This document shows, in pieces, positions 36,663-48,591 of a stretch of DNA of 64,000 nucleotides. Every line of letters begins with the position of its first letter. Positions within the stretch are counted from its first letter, which is position 1. The position numbers and the translations under genes were made by a program. The DNA is taken from positions 1 through 64,000 of the forward strand of contig NZ_VLNR01000013.1 in assembly GCF_007489275.1 (NCBI RefSeq). Reading direction: 5' to 3'. The notes beneath the pieces are model-generated. The model ran no database searches. It was not told where the DNA came from and saw only the letters and a program-made list of their open reading frames with translations. The DNA comes from Aquimarina algiphila (GTDB lineage: Bacteria > Bacteroidota > Bacteroidia > Flavobacteriales > Flavobacteriaceae).

Positions 36663-37532
36663 CTATATAGAAAAGGCTACCAAAATTATACTCAATATAG
36701 CTAAAATGATCCCAATCCAATTTTTAAGAATTAATTTTTCTCTAAAAAATAAAATTCCAGCAATCGTTGAAACTAATAAAACGGCTACATTATTAATTGT
36801 AAAAACAGTAGAGCTATCCATACTGTCATGACGCAATGCTTTTATTAAAAAATAAATAGAAAAATAATTTGGTATTCCTAATCCGATTCCGGCAATAATA
36901 TTTTTAATTGAAATCTTAAATTTCCCTAATATAGCTTTATATAGTATTGTAAATACTCCTACAATTGCTGCAAATCCGAAAATAGTTGCTGAAAAAACAG
37001 GAACATCATTTTGAGCTACATAATGTGTTTCTAAGAATTTTAGACTAGTATCTATAATACCACTTCCAATAAAAACAAGTAATGGGAAGATTAGATTTTT
37101 TCTTGTTATTGAAACTCCATCAGGAGTTTTCATAGAGGTTAAGTATACCGCTATTAGAGCAATAAGGATTCCGATTATTTTTAGAATACCTGTGCTTTCT
37201 TGGTAAGCTATAATACCAAATACTATAGGTATAGCTAAGCTCATTTTGGTCGCAACTGCTGCAACAGAAAGTCCGTTTCTTTGTGTTGTGACAGCCATAA
37301 GGTTGAAAACAGAAATAAAAACAATACCTAATATCATTGCTCCATAAAACCATCCTTCTTTTGATATTGTAACTATATCCACCGGTTCTGAATATGCTAT
37401 AATTCCTGAAACACAAGCAACTACATAGTTTACAATAATAGCTTGTAAAGTGTCTACATTGTATCTTGAGAATAACTTGAAGATTATAAAAATCAAGCTT
37501 GAAGCTAAAACGCTAAGAATTAAATAGATCAA
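36663..37532 (-). CDS. EamA/DMT-family membrane transporter
   Basis: A 289-residue protein with about ten membrane segments in two homologous halves, as in drug/metabolite transporters: first half ILSVLASSLIFIIFKLFSRY... , second half NLIFPLLVFIGSGIIDTSLKFL... and the ending NWIGIILAILSIILVAFSI. The substrate cannot be predicted. It overlaps the HAD gene by 4 bp (stop/start ATGA type) and precedes yigZ by 10 bp. Confidence 0.9.
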   Translation of the reverse strand: MIYLILSVLASSLIFIIFKLFSRYNVDTLQAIIVNYVVACVSGIIAYSEPVDIVTISKEGWFYGAMILGIVFISVFNLMAVTTQRNGLSVAAVATKMSLAIPIVFGIIAYQESTGILKIIGILIALIAVYLTSMKTPDGVSITRKNLIFPLLVFIGSGIIDTSLKFLETHYVAQNDVPVFSATIFGFAAIVGVFTILYKAILGKFKISIKNIIAGIGLGIPNYFSIYFLIKALRHDSMDSSTVFTINNVAVLLVSTIAGILFFREKLILKNWIGIILAILSIILVAFSI

Positions 37533-38134
37533 AATATATTAGATTTTATAGTAAATAAGTTTGTAATGTCCTCGGTTTTTGGATTGTTATTCCATACATG
37601 AATACCTAATTTTTTAGCTGAATCAGTGTTTTCCTTTGTGTCATCAATGAATAATGTTTCTAAAGGGTTTAATTGATGTTGCTCTAAAACAAATTCAAAA
37701 ATAGACGTATCAGGTTTTCTTAAACCAATTTCATGTGATAAATAAAAGAAATTAAAACATGACTTAAATATATTGTAAAAAGAAACATGTTCTTTAATCC
37801 AGTCAATGTGCAATTCATTTGTATTGCTTAGCAAGATTAATGTATATTTTTTGGAGATAGATAAATTCCGAATGAATTGTAACCGATGCTCTGGGAAATC
37901 AAGTAATATGGCATTCCAGGCATTAATGATTTCTTTTTTTGTAGCATTGGTAAGTATTGTTTGAAAGGCATTAACGCATTCTGATGTAGATAACTTTCCT
38001 GTTTCATATGCGATATTGATTTCTTGTATTTGTGGAGGAGAGATTTTGCCTAAGAGCGAAAGTTCTTTTTGTATGGCAGGTTTGTCTAGATTGATAAAGA
38101 CATCTCCAAAGTCAAAAATTATAGTCTTAATCAT
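37529..38134 (-). CDS. HAD-family hydrolase/phosphatase
   Basis: A 201-residue HAD phosphatase with motif I FDFGDVFINLD (nucleophile Asp within residues 8-12), motif II LLSNTNELH (about 102-110), motif III Lys in LRKPDTSIFE and motif IV FIDDTKENTDSAKKLG (about 158-173). The cap is the small helical type. As it overlaps ribD by 8 bp, it is a good candidate for the missing riboflavin-pathway phosphatase (dephosphorylation of the 5-amino-6-ribitylamino-uracil phosphate), but that is inference from context; HAD substrates are broad. Confidence 0.88.
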   Translation of the reverse strand: MIKTIIFDFGDVFINLDKPAIQKELSLLGKISPPQIQEINIAYETGKLSTSECVNAFQTILTNATKKEIINAWNAILLDFPEHRLQFIRNLSISKKYTLILLSNTNELHIDWIKEHVSFYNIFKSCFNFFYLSHEIGLRKPDTSIFEFVLEQHQLNPLETLFIDDTKENTDSAKKLGIHVWNNNPKTEDITNLFTIKSNIF

Positions 38135-39170
38135 TATAGTATGTCCTTAAAGTGTCATTTTCTATTTTGGTTTCAGATGCTATATGTCCATTAAGTATAG
38201 GGCTTTTTATTCCAGAATCGAAGGTAGTATCCCCAGTAAAAACTCTTGCTTCATCCCAGAGTTCGCTATCAATAAATGATTGGATAGTAAACGTACCGCC
38301 CTCTATGATTATTGATTGTATATTATGATGATAAAGGATGTCGCATATTTTTTTTGTTAGTGAGTTTTTCGAATCAATAGTTTCATAAATGAGATGATGA
38401 TGATTTTCTTGTCTGAATTTTTCAGAAGTGATTGTAATAGTTTTTACCGTTTGATCTAATATAGAAGAGTCAATAGGTATTTTGCCAGATCTATCTATGA
38501 CCACTCTTGTAGGGTTTATACCTGACCAATGTCTTATTGTGAGTTTTGGATTATCTTTTATTACGGTTTGATTGCCTACCAAAATAGCTTGCTCTTCTGC
38601 TCTCCATTTGTGTACTAATTGCCTTGAATAAGGATTAGTAATCCATACAGGTTCTCTTTTGTTGGTTAGAGCAGGAGCCACGTAACCATTTCTAGTTTCT
38701 GCCCATTTTAATATAATGTAAGGGCGTTTTTTGTTATGGAAAGTAAAGAAACGTTTATTTAATTCCAGGCACTCTTTTTCCAGGACACCTACAATTACAT
38801 CGCAACCTGCATTCATCAATTTTTTGATTCCGGCACCTGATACTTTCGCAAAAGTATCTATAGTGCCAATAACTACCTTTTTAATTCCTTTTTCGATAAT
38901 AAGATCACTGCAGGGAGGAGTTTTTCCATAATGACTGCACGGCTCAAGACTTACATAAATTGTAGCATCTTTTAAAAGAGAAGGGTTTTTGACAGAAGCT
39001 ATAGCATTTACCTCTGCATGTGGTTTTCCTGATTGATAATGCCATCCTTCACCAATAATTATATCATTATGTACAATAACGCTACCTACCAAGGGATTAG
39101 GATAGGTTGTTCCCAGTCCGTTTTTGGCTAACTGGATACATCGTCTTATATAGTTTTCGTGTTTTGTCAC
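38127..39170 (-). CDS. ribD: Bifunctional riboflavin biosynthesis deaminase/reductase
   Basis: RibD performs the deamination and side-chain reduction steps that follow GTP cyclohydrolase II. Residues 1-145 are the cytidine-deaminase-like domain with zinc ligands in HAEVNA (His51, catalytic Glu53) and PCSHYGKTPPC (Cys78, Cys87). Residues ~150-347 are the NADPH-dependent reductase (LKWAETRNGYVA..., IIEGGTFTIQSFI). Length (347) is standard. The stop overlaps the HAD hydrolase gene, starting the ribD-HAD-EamA-YigZ unit. No FMN riboswitch was recognised in the short upstream gap. Confidence 0.96.
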   Translation of the reverse strand: MTKHENYIRRCIQLAKNGLGTTYPNPLVGSVIVHNDIIIGEGWHYQSGKPHAEVNAIASVKNPSLLKDATIYVSLEPCSHYGKTPPCSDLIIEKGIKKVVIGTIDTFAKVSGAGIKKLMNAGCDVIVGVLEKECLELNKRFFTFHNKKRPYIILKWAETRNGYVAPALTNKREPVWITNPYSRQLVHKWRAEEQAILVGNQTVIKDNPKLTIRHWSGINPTRVVIDRSGKIPIDSSILDQTVKTITITSEKFRQENHHHLIYETIDSKNSLTKKICDILYHHNIQSIIIEGGTFTIQSFIDSELWDEARVFTGDTTFDSGIKSPILNGHIASETKIENDTLRTYYND

Positions 39171-39248
39171 TTTTACAATTCACAAAAATAAATAAAACTA
39201 TGCGTTTTGAAACCTTTTGGGACTAGTTAATAGTGATGTTTTGTGAAA

Positions 39249-39725
39249 TTATCTTTTAACATCGAAAACATATTTAATATGTTCTTTATTTTGGTCTTTT
39301 TCTGGATTCCATTTGATACGAACTATTTGAGTTTCTTTGGAAGGGAATATTTTTTCATTTACTCCGTGTAAAGCAATAAAAACAACACATTTTGAAAAAT
39401 AATCTTTTTCTACATCTTTACCAATTGAAGAGATTTTGAGTGTAATTTCATTAGTACCGTTTTTAATAAGTTCCTGAGCTTCATTATTGAAAAACCTAGA
39501 GCTTTCTTTATTGAACTCATGTAATTTTTTGCCATTTAAATAAATTTCACCTTTGACTCCAGTAGCAGTTTCACCTTGAAGTTGAAAATATTTAAAAGCT
39601 TCTTCTTTTATTGGAATGATTTTTATGATTTTAGGTTCATTCTGACTTAATTTTATTGTGCTAAAAGAAGTGGTGGTACAGAGTGTGATTGTGATTAAAA
39701 TAGAGTTTAGTATTAATTTTGTCAT
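39249..39725 (-). CDS. Secreted beta-rich protein of unknown function
   Basis: From the ATG at 39725 the product starts with a signal peptide (MTKLILNSILITITLCTTTSFS); the longer frame from 39761 adds 12 charged residues ahead of it and is less likely. The mature part (~135 residues) is beta-rich with one Cys (SKCVVFIALHGVNEK). Segments such as GEIYLNGKKLHEFNKESSRF and KNGTNEITLKISS suggest a beta-sandwich with a carbohydrate- or protein-binding look, but no family is recognised. It is between ribD and an LEA-type lipoprotein, on the same strand. Confidence 0.68.
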   Translation of the reverse strand: MTKLILNSILITITLCTTTSFSTIKLSQNEPKIIKIIPIKEEAFKYFQLQGETATGVKGEIYLNGKKLHEFNKESSRFFNNEAQELIKNGTNEITLKISSIGKDVEKDYFSKCVVFIALHGVNEKIFPSKETQIVRIKWNPEKDQNKEHIKYVFDVKR

Positions 39726-39867
39726 TTTGTGTTCTATATCTGTTAATGTAAAATCGAGCATTAACTAACTTATAATGTTATATGCTATTTGTAAAGATCT
39801 ATATAAGGTATTCAAAAAGGAACACTGTTTCCAGTGAAAAATAGATGTTTTTAGATAGGAGACACTT

Positions 39868-40329
39868 TTATTTTATAGAAATGTCTTGAGTCTTATCAAT
39901 AGCATATGGATAAGAGAAGTTTCCTAAATGGTATCGAATTATACCTTTATATTGAATAGAAAGAGAATCGGTTTGTATTACTTTGAGAACACTACCGAGA
40001 ATACTGTTTTTATTGTCTTTATATACTTTAGAAAGAGAAACCGTACCTTCTAGAGGTATGATAAATTCATTTTTAGAAGGGACATCAAATTCTTGTGCAG
40101 AAATTGTACCTACATCTATATTATCAACAAAAATATGGACATCTTCAATAGAAAGTTTCCCTTTTAAGTGGTTTGGATTGTTGAAAACAGCATCAGCTTT
40201 AAGTGTTATATTACGCACACTAATATTTTTAACCATAATATTATCAACGTATTTAAATTTTGGTTGTTTAGAAATAGAACAGCTTGTGATGCTAATAATT
40301 ATTGTTGATAATAATAGAAATTTCTTCAT
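39868..40329 (-). CDS. LEA type 2 (LEA_2/WHy-like) lipoprotein
   Basis: A 153-residue lipoprotein: signal and lipobox SITSCS (Cys17), then a single LEA_2 immunoglobulin-like domain with the pattern MVKNISVRNITLKADAVFNNPNHLKGKLSIEDVHIFVDN and the late-strand PLEGTVSLSKV. LEA_2 domains occur in bacterial desiccation/stress proteins; the actual function is unknown. It is divergent from an acetyltransferase gene with only 72 bp between them. Confidence 0.85.
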   Translation of the reverse strand: MKKFLLLSTIIISITSCSISKQPKFKYVDNIMVKNISVRNITLKADAVFNNPNHLKGKLSIEDVHIFVDNIDVGTISAQEFDVPSKNEFIIPLEGTVSLSKVYKDNKNSILGSVLKVIQTDSLSIQYKGIIRYHLGNFSYPYAIDKTQDISIK

Positions 40330-40401
40330 TGATTCATGGTTAGGTTTAACGTATATTTCAATATCCTTTGATAATAACGTAAAAGTAGTATTTATAATAT
40401 A

Positions 40402-40890
40402 ATGAGTAATGTCAAAATCCGTCTGTTAGAACCCAAAGATGATAAAGCATTGGCTAGTTTGATACGAAGTGTTTTGGTAGAAATGGGGGTGCCAAAAGTA
40501 GGTACAGCATATGAGGATGAATCTTTGGATAGAATGTATGACACTTATAATTATTCCGGAATGCGATATTATGTGGTAGAAGAAAAAGGTGAAATAGTGG
40601 GAGGCGCAGGTATAGCACCTTTGCAGGGAGAAACTTCTGATGATATTTGTGAATTGCAAAAGATGTACTTTTTACCCGTTACAAGAGGAAAAGGAATTGG
40701 ATATAAGATGATACAAACGTGTTTGAGTTATGCAAAAGAGCAAGGGTATACCAAATGTTATTTAGAAACTATGCCGTATATGCAAGCTGCCAGAAAATTA
40801 TATCAGAAAGTTGGTTTTGTGTCATTAGAAAAACCTATCGGAAATACAGGTCATTACAGTTGCCAGGCATGGATGATAAAAGAGTTATAA
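40402..40890 (+). CDS. GNAT-family N-acetyltransferase
   Basis: A 162-residue acetyltransferase with the motif A loop KMYFLPVTRGKGIGYKMIQT (about 90-109) and the motif B segment YLETMPYMQAARKLYQKVGF. The substrate is not evident. prmC starts 18 bp downstream, so the two are probably co-transcribed. Confidence 0.9.
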   Translation: MSNVKIRLLEPKDDKALASLIRSVLVEMGVPKVGTAYEDESLDRMYDTYNYSGMRYYVVEEKGEIVGGAGIAPLQGETSDDICELQKMYFLPVTRGKGIGYKMIQTCLSYAKEQGYTKCYLETMPYMQAARKLYQKVGFVSLEKPIGNTGHYSCQAWMIKEL

Positions 40891-40908
40891 ATTAAAATAA
40901 ACTTCCAG

Positions 40909-41760
40909 TTGAAGATAAAAGACCTAAGAACTAGTTTTGTGAATTCTCTATCCGGACTTTATGATTCTACAGAAATTTTATCCTTTTTTTATTTGCTTTC
41001 AGAAGAAATTTTAGGCCTTACCAGAGTGAATGTCGCTATCAATCTAGACAAAATTCTTTCTGATGATGAGATTAGTGATTTTGATGCTGCAAAAAACCGA
41101 TTACTACACCAGGAGCCTATTCAATATATAATTGGAAAAACTGATTTTTATGGATTGCCTTTTGCGGTAAGTGAAAATGTATTGATTCCCAGGCCAGAAA
41201 CTGAAGAATTAGTGGATTGGATTATAAAAGACCGCCTTAACTCGAATGATCCAATAGCAATATTAGATATAGGAACAGGTAGTGGTTGTATTGCGATTTC
41301 TTTGGCAAAAAAAATACCAGAAGCTAGAGTATACGCAATTGATATTTCAGAACCAGCAATTAAGGTTGCAGAAGAAAATGCAAAATTAAATAAAGTAAAC
41401 GTTACTTTTATCAAAGCAAATATTTTAGAGACTCAGGATTTATCTATTGATTTTGATGTTATAGTTTCTAATCCACCCTATGTTCGTGAGTTAGAAAAAA
41501 TAGAAATGAAACCAAATGTGCTTGATAATGAACCGTCAAGAGCTTTGTTTGTGTCTGATGATCAACCATTGGTTTTTTATGAAAAGATTACAAGTTTGGC
41601 AAAAAATAAATTAAAAAAGGAAGGGTCGTTATATTTTGAGATTAATCAATATTTGGGTTTAGAAACTAAAGATATGATTGAAAACTTAGGTTTTACATCT
41701 GTAGAAATACGTAAGGATTTGTATGGAAATGATCGAATGATAAAGGCTTGTTTCGACTAG
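40909..41760 (+). CDS. prmC: Peptide chain release factor N5-glutamine methyltransferase
   Basis: PrmC methylates the Gln of the GGQ motif in release factors 1 and 2. The 283-residue protein has the helical N-terminal domain, the SAM-binding motif DIGTGSGCIAISLA (about 120-133) and the catalytic NPPY (188-191), with NEPSRALF after it. The start codon is TTG (40909-40911); the next ATG is far downstream and would remove the N-terminal domain. It follows the acetyltransferase gene by 18 bp. Confidence 0.96.
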   Translation: MKIKDLRTSFVNSLSGLYDSTEILSFFYLLSEEILGLTRVNVAINLDKILSDDEISDFDAAKNRLLHQEPIQYIIGKTDFYGLPFAVSENVLIPRPETEELVDWIIKDRLNSNDPIAILDIGTGSGCIAISLAKKIPEARVYAIDISEPAIKVAEENAKLNKVNVTFIKANILETQDLSIDFDVIVSNPPYVRELEKIEMKPNVLDNEPSRALFVSDDQPLVFYEKITSLAKNKLKKEGSLYFEINQYLGLETKDMIENLGFTSVEIRKDLYGNDRMIKACFD

Positions 41761-41873
41761 TGAGAAGATGTTAAATTGGCCGACATAAATAAGAAAATAC
41801 AAATCTGGGATTTTTAATAGAAATTATAAGATTTGTAGAGATTCTTTTTTGAGAATTTAAAAGGTATAAATGT

Positions 41874-42464
41874 ATGAATAATCTTAATTCAATTTGTGTA
41901 TTTTGTGGAAGTAGTGAGGGTAATGATACTAAAGTTATTTCTGAAGCATTTTTATTAGGAGAAAAAATGGCTTTACAAAATATTACTCTGGTGTATGGAG
42001 CTGCCAAAATAGGAATTATGGGTAAAATAGCAGAAGGTGCTCTTACTAATAAAGGAAAGGTAGTTGGGATAATTCCCGAGTTTTTGAAACTAAAAGAAGT
42101 GGTTCACCTTGGTTTAACAGAGTTGTATACTACAGAGAATATGCATCAACGGAAAATGAAAATGCAAGAATTTAGTGATGGGTTTATTACATTACCAGGT
42201 GGGTTTGGAACATTAGAAGAATTGTTTGAAATTATCACTTGGGCTCAGCTTGGTCTGCATCAAAAACCAATAGGCCTATTAAATGTTTCAGGATTTTATA
42301 ATGATTTACTAGGGCTTTTAGAGAATATGGTTCGAAGAGGTTTTTTAAAAATGGAAAACTACGAACTTCTTATAGTAGAAGATGATATTGATAGGCTATT
42401 AGATAAGATGAGGAATTTTAAATCGACAGAAGTTCCAAAATGGTTAAAACCAGAAAGGACATAA
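41874..42464 (+). CDS. LOG-family (TIGR00730) Rossmann-fold protein
   Basis: A 196-residue protein of the LOG/lysine-decarboxylase-like family. It has CVFCGSSEGND at the start, GAAKIGIMG and the signature motif PGGFGTLEE (108-116), preceded by MHQRKMKMQ. Proteins with PGGxGTxxE hydrolyse cytokinin-type or other nucleoside monophosphates (phosphoribohydrolase); bacterial substrates are often AMP-like. It precedes ligA by about 120 bp on the same strand. Confidence 0.93.
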   Translation: MNNLNSICVFCGSSEGNDTKVISEAFLLGEKMALQNITLVYGAAKIGIMGKIAEGALTNKGKVVGIIPEFLKLKEVVHLGLTELYTTENMHQRKMKMQEFSDGFITLPGGFGTLEELFEIITWAQLGLHQKPIGLLNVSGFYNDLLGLLENMVRRGFLKMENYELLIVEDDIDRLLDKMRNFKSTEVPKWLKPERT

Positions 42465-42567
42465 AATCTGAAATAGATACTATATAGATAAAATTTAGTA
42501 ATTTAAAAGAATACTTGTAAAAGGGGAATGATTGTTTTAGTAGTCGAAGGTTGGATTTGACTATTGA

Positions 42568-45263
<2,696 letters not shown>

Positions 45264-45414
45264 TTAAGGTGTTGTGTAGAGTCTTTTTTTGTTTGATTTT
45301 TCCCAAAATTTTTGTTCTTGTAAAATTTAGTATATTGTGTAAGGGAAAAAAATGATTGTATAACAAAGTGTTTGGATTTAAAAAAAGTCAAATTTCAAGC
45401 ACAAAATATAGTTA

Positions 45415-46110
45415 ATGAATGGAGAGAAACTACTAAAGCTTTTAATTTCTTTTTTGATTATCTTACAAGTGCTTGGTTTTGTGTTTGAAAATGAGTTTTT
45501 AAACACATACAGTAGCATACTTCTTTTGATATCAATAATCACACTTTATTTCATAAGTACTAGACAGGTACAGGTGTATAAGGTAATCATTCTGTTGATC
45601 TTCTTTATACGAGAATTGATTGTTTTTTGTGAAATTGAAGAAGTTGTTAAATTTCAAATAATAGGACATATGATTGCTTATGTTCTAATGTTTTACTTCT
45701 TGTATTATAATCATAAGTCATTTAAGTACAATAGAAGGGATGTCTTTACATTGGTGCTAGGTAGTTCTTTATATACTGTTATATTTTTCATAGCATATAT
45801 GGAGCTAGAAGAACCTATGGGAGAACTCAAAATACTAGGGTTTCTTTATTTATTACTAATTTATATGTTGCTCATAATAGGAGCAATGCATTATATTAAT
45901 ATAAGATCAGAAAAATCACTTTGGTTTTTTTTATCGATGTTAAATTTTGCATTTGGTAATTTCATGTTCTTAATAGATAGGTTTTATCTTGAGTCTTTTG
46001 AGCTTAAGTTACTTATGTTGATATGTGAACCCATTGCTCTCGTTTTTTTAGTACATTATATGATAACAAAATCTTTGATTCTTAAGGCTGAAGAGTTTGA
46101 AGGTTTTTGA
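45415..46110 (+). CDS. YhhN-like membrane protein, copy 2 (active-site positions changed)
   Basis: A 231-residue multi-pass protein that aligns without gaps to copy 1 over most of its length: shared KILGFLYLLL, NIRSEKSLWF and LIDRFYLES stretches. At the two YhhN acidic positions it has Glu67 (FIRELIVF) and Asn182 (FGNFMFL), so it may be non-catalytic or altered. It follows copy 1 after a 150-bp spacer and precedes copy 3 by 24-27 bp. Confidence 0.75.
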   Translation: MNGEKLLKLLISFLIILQVLGFVFENEFLNTYSSILLLISIITLYFISTRQVQVYKVIILLIFFIRELIVFCEIEEVVKFQIIGHMIAYVLMFYFLYYNHKSFKYNRRDVFTLVLGSSLYTVIFFIAYMELEEPMGELKILGFLYLLLIYMLLIIGAMHYINIRSEKSLWFFLSMLNFAFGNFMFLIDRFYLESFELKLLMLICEPIALVFLVHYMITKSLILKAEEFEGF

Positions 46111-46137
46111 TGTTTAATACGAAAGAATTAAGTATTG

Positions 46138-46830
46138 ATGACAGAGAAACTAACATACCGATTATTCTACCTAACAGGAATACTTACTTTGATTGTGTCA
46201 ATTTTTGCGGAGAAATTGATCATTTTCTTTAAGCCTTCTGTGATTATTTCACTGTGTATTTTATATCTGATAAAAGCAAAACGAAAAAATTACTTGGTTA
46301 TATTTACAATGCTATTAATTATGGTCTTGGAGATTTTAACTAGTAAAGATTTTATCCGTTACTTTAGAATTCTTAACATTTTACTTTCAGTATACTATAT
46401 ACTTAATATCATTTTACTTTGGAAAAGTTTAAAAAAGATAAAGGTTCAATTCAAGAAAATTTTCACGGTTCAATTGATAATAACTATGTTGCTTATCATG
46501 TATGTTCTGTTTTCTGTCGCAGATTTAATTTTACCTCAAGTATACGATCATAAGTTCTATCTTTTTGTATTAATAGCTTGTTTTACTTCTTTTATAGGGC
46601 TTTGCTATTATATTTATTTAAATAGTAAAACAATTATCAGTTCTTCCTTAATGGTTGCTGCTTCCTGCTTTTTAATAGTGAATATAGTTACAGCACTTGA
46701 TAACCTTTATGTTTCTTTAGAGGTGTTTGTGTTAATAATAAACCTATTACAGATTTCGGGTCAATTTTTCTTAATTAAGTTTTTCATAGAACAGCAGAAT
46801 TTAGTTCCGGTAAATGATGATTATTTCTAA
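46138..46830 (+). CDS. YhhN-like membrane protein, copy 3 (active-site positions changed)
   Basis: A 230-residue hydrophobic protein with the same topology and size as its neighbours but more divergent. The YhhN acidic positions read Glu (VLEILTSKDF) and Asn (IVNIVTALDNLY). I use the ATG at 46138; a TTG one codon earlier (46135) is also in frame. It shares with copy 4 the segments YVLFSVADLILPQ / YLIFSVTELVLPK and the F-F-I-E ending. Function unknown; it could be a structural partner. Confidence 0.72.
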   Translation: MTEKLTYRLFYLTGILTLIVSIFAEKLIIFFKPSVIISLCILYLIKAKRKNYLVIFTMLLIMVLEILTSKDFIRYFRILNILLSVYYILNIILLWKSLKKIKVQFKKIFTVQLIITMLLIMYVLFSVADLILPQVYDHKFYLFVLIACFTSFIGLCYYIYLNSKTIISSSLMVAASCFLIVNIVTALDNLYVSLEVFVLIINLLQISGQFFLIKFFIEQQNLVPVNDDYF

Positions 46831-46889
46831 GAGGAAAGCATTAAGGAAATAAATATCTAGTAGTTGAAGTGTAATTTTTTTAAATATTC

Positions 46890-47594
46890 TTGAAAAAAAC
46901 AAGCATTACATATTTGTTCTTCTGTCTCACTTTCTTGATGGTTATATGGGTCGCCGTTTTTCTTGATAAATGGTTGTTGATTTATGTAAAGCCATTTGTT
47001 CCTTTGTCGTTGGTTTTGTTGTATTTAAAATCAGTAAAAAGGATACGTTTTCTATTTCCTTTAAGTATGGTCATTATTGCTGTCACTGATATTTTAATAT
47101 ATGTAGATTTTGTAAAGTATTATATTCTTATCTCTATACTTATTGCTTTGTTTTATGTCTTGTGCATACTCATGTTAAAGCGCTATGTTAATAAGAAAGA
47201 TGTTAAATTAAGTATGTTGTTTTCTCCTCCGGTGATAATTAGTACTCTATTAATTGCATATTTAATATTTTCTGTAACCGAATTGGTGTTGCCTAAGATT
47301 ATAAATGATATTAAAGCTACAGTATTAATAATAGTTAGTGCACTTTTATTCTCTGGGGTAAGTTTTTTTATTTATTTGTCCGATCGTTATGAAAAATCAA
47401 TTTACCTTTTTATAGCTACATGTTGTACTTTGTTTGTGGATTTTCTCTTGGCTATAAATGAATTTTATTTTTATAATAGGGTATTTACCGTGCTTATTAA
47501 TATCGCAGAAATAGGGGGGATTTACTTTTTTGTAAGTTTTTTTATTGAAACAAAGCGCATAGATTCATCGTCAAAAGAGGAGGGGCATTTTTAA
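46890..47594 (+). CDS. YhhN-like membrane protein, copy 4
   Basis: A 234-residue multi-pass protein, starting with TTG (46890). Unlike copies 2 and 3, it keeps Asp at both YhhN positions, Asp67 (VTDILIYVDF) and Asp184 (FVDFLLAINEFY). It is the last of the array; no clear terminator was seen after it. Its closest relative in the window is copy 3, so copies 3 and 4 probably arose from a later duplication, with copy 3 losing the acidic pair. Confidence 0.72.
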   Translation: MKKTSITYLFFCLTFLMVIWVAVFLDKWLLIYVKPFVPLSLVLLYLKSVKRIRFLFPLSMVIIAVTDILIYVDFVKYYILISILIALFYVLCILMLKRYVNKKDVKLSMLFSPPVIISTLLIAYLIFSVTELVLPKIINDIKATVLIIVSALLFSGVSFFIYLSDRYEKSIYLFIATCCTLFVDFLLAINEFYFYNRVFTVLINIAEIGGIYFFVSFFIETKRIDSSSKEEGHF

Positions 47595-48065
47595 AATTGT
47601 TTCTTCTGGATAAATCAAAGTTTTTATCTGGTGTTTATAATTTATATTCGTAAATATTTTTAGGCTTCAATATCACTAATTAAAGACTTTGATAAAGAAT
47701 AATAAAAGAAGAGGGTAGTGTTCAAAAAAAACATGCTACAACAATAGGAATCATTTTACCGTTTAAAGATCAGGTTATTTTAATCGAAAAAAATGGGGGC
47801 TATTTGGGAATCGATTTAATTGGATATTCGAGAGATTTTGAATCTTTATTTTCTGTAGAACGATATAAGGTTTTATATCGTATTGAAATTCAGGTTGTTC
47901 CTTTTGAGTTGTGTGACTTGGTATTTTGGTAAAAACATAAAAGAAAAACTGATGGATAGATATAGATATTCTGGGATGATTTAGTTTTTGATTTTTCTTA
48001 TATCTTCATAGATGATTGTAAACTGTAAAATAGCTACATTTGTGGCTTATTAATTTTTTTAATAA
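47595..48065. other. Intergenic stretch after the YhhN-like array
   Basis: About 470 bp with no complete gene. A coding-like open frame without a usable start codon lies at 47696-47932 (listed separately as a possible gene remnant). The rest is AT-rich and featureless, including the presumed promoter of the DUF6913-dapA unit. Confidence 0.5.
47696..47932 (+). pseudogene. Possible 5'-truncated gene remnant (about 78 codons, no start)
   Basis: The frame reads RIIKEEGSVQKKHATTIGI and continues with LPFKDQVILIEKNGGYLGI to a TAA, ending PFELCDLVFW. Composition is like a folded protein and quite unlike the hydrophobic neighbours, but no ATG, GTG or TTG is available near the 5' end, and a stop lies just upstream. 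I read it as the tail of a lost gene. A chance open frame in AT-rich DNA is possible; the family is not recognised. Confidence 0.35.
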
Positions 48066-48590
48066 ATGATTTTAAAGGGTCTTAAAAGAAATGCAATAAA
48101 GAAAAGTATCGATGCTCATCTAAAGAAAAGAGATGCTGAATCTAGAAGTATTTCTAATCTTAAGACACTAGCAGTTCTTATAGATGCGTCGCATTCTATC
48201 AATATTATTTCATTATTGAAACTAGCTAACGAATTAGGAGTTAGTTCTGGGGCGCTTAAAGTAATGGGGTACAAAGAAGATCAAAAAGATATTGAAGATG
48301 ATAAGGATACGGCTTATTATAATGACAAAAGTTTTGGAGTTAATGGGGCAGTAAAAAGTAGATCTTTGCAAGAATTCATAAATAAAGATTATGATGTTTT
48401 GATTAATTTTTATGGAAAAGATAAAATGGAATTAAATTATGTTGCAGCTGCTTCCAAAGCCAAATTAAAAGTAGGTTTTGCAGATGTGGATAATCGAATC
48501 AATGATTTAATTATTGGAGCTACAACCGATGATGCTAACCTTTTTATATCAGAGCTTAAGAAATATTTAAAAATTTTACAGATTATATAG
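48066..48590 (+). CDS. DUF6913-family protein
   Basis: A 174-residue soluble protein with a basic N-terminal helix (LKRNAIKKSIDAHLKKRDAES) and an alpha/beta core (LAVLIDASHSINIISLLKLANELGV, DYDVLINFYGKDKMELNYVAAASKAKLKVGFAD). This matches a Flavobacteriia family I know as DUF6913, found directly before dapA; its function is unknown. The gap to dapA is only one base, so the genes are coupled. Confidence 0.85.
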   Translation: MILKGLKRNAIKKSIDAHLKKRDAESRSISNLKTLAVLIDASHSINIISLLKLANELGVSSGALKVMGYKEDQKDIEDDKDTAYYNDKSFGVNGAVKSRSLQEFINKDYDVLINFYGKDKMELNYVAAASKAKLKVGFADVDNRINDLIIGATTDDANLFISELKKYLKILQII

Positions 48591-48591
48591 T

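Noticed and set aside
39983..40402. 139-codon frame opposite the LEA_2 lipoprotein
   Set aside because: The opposite strand has a clear signal peptide, lipobox and domain; this is its shadow.
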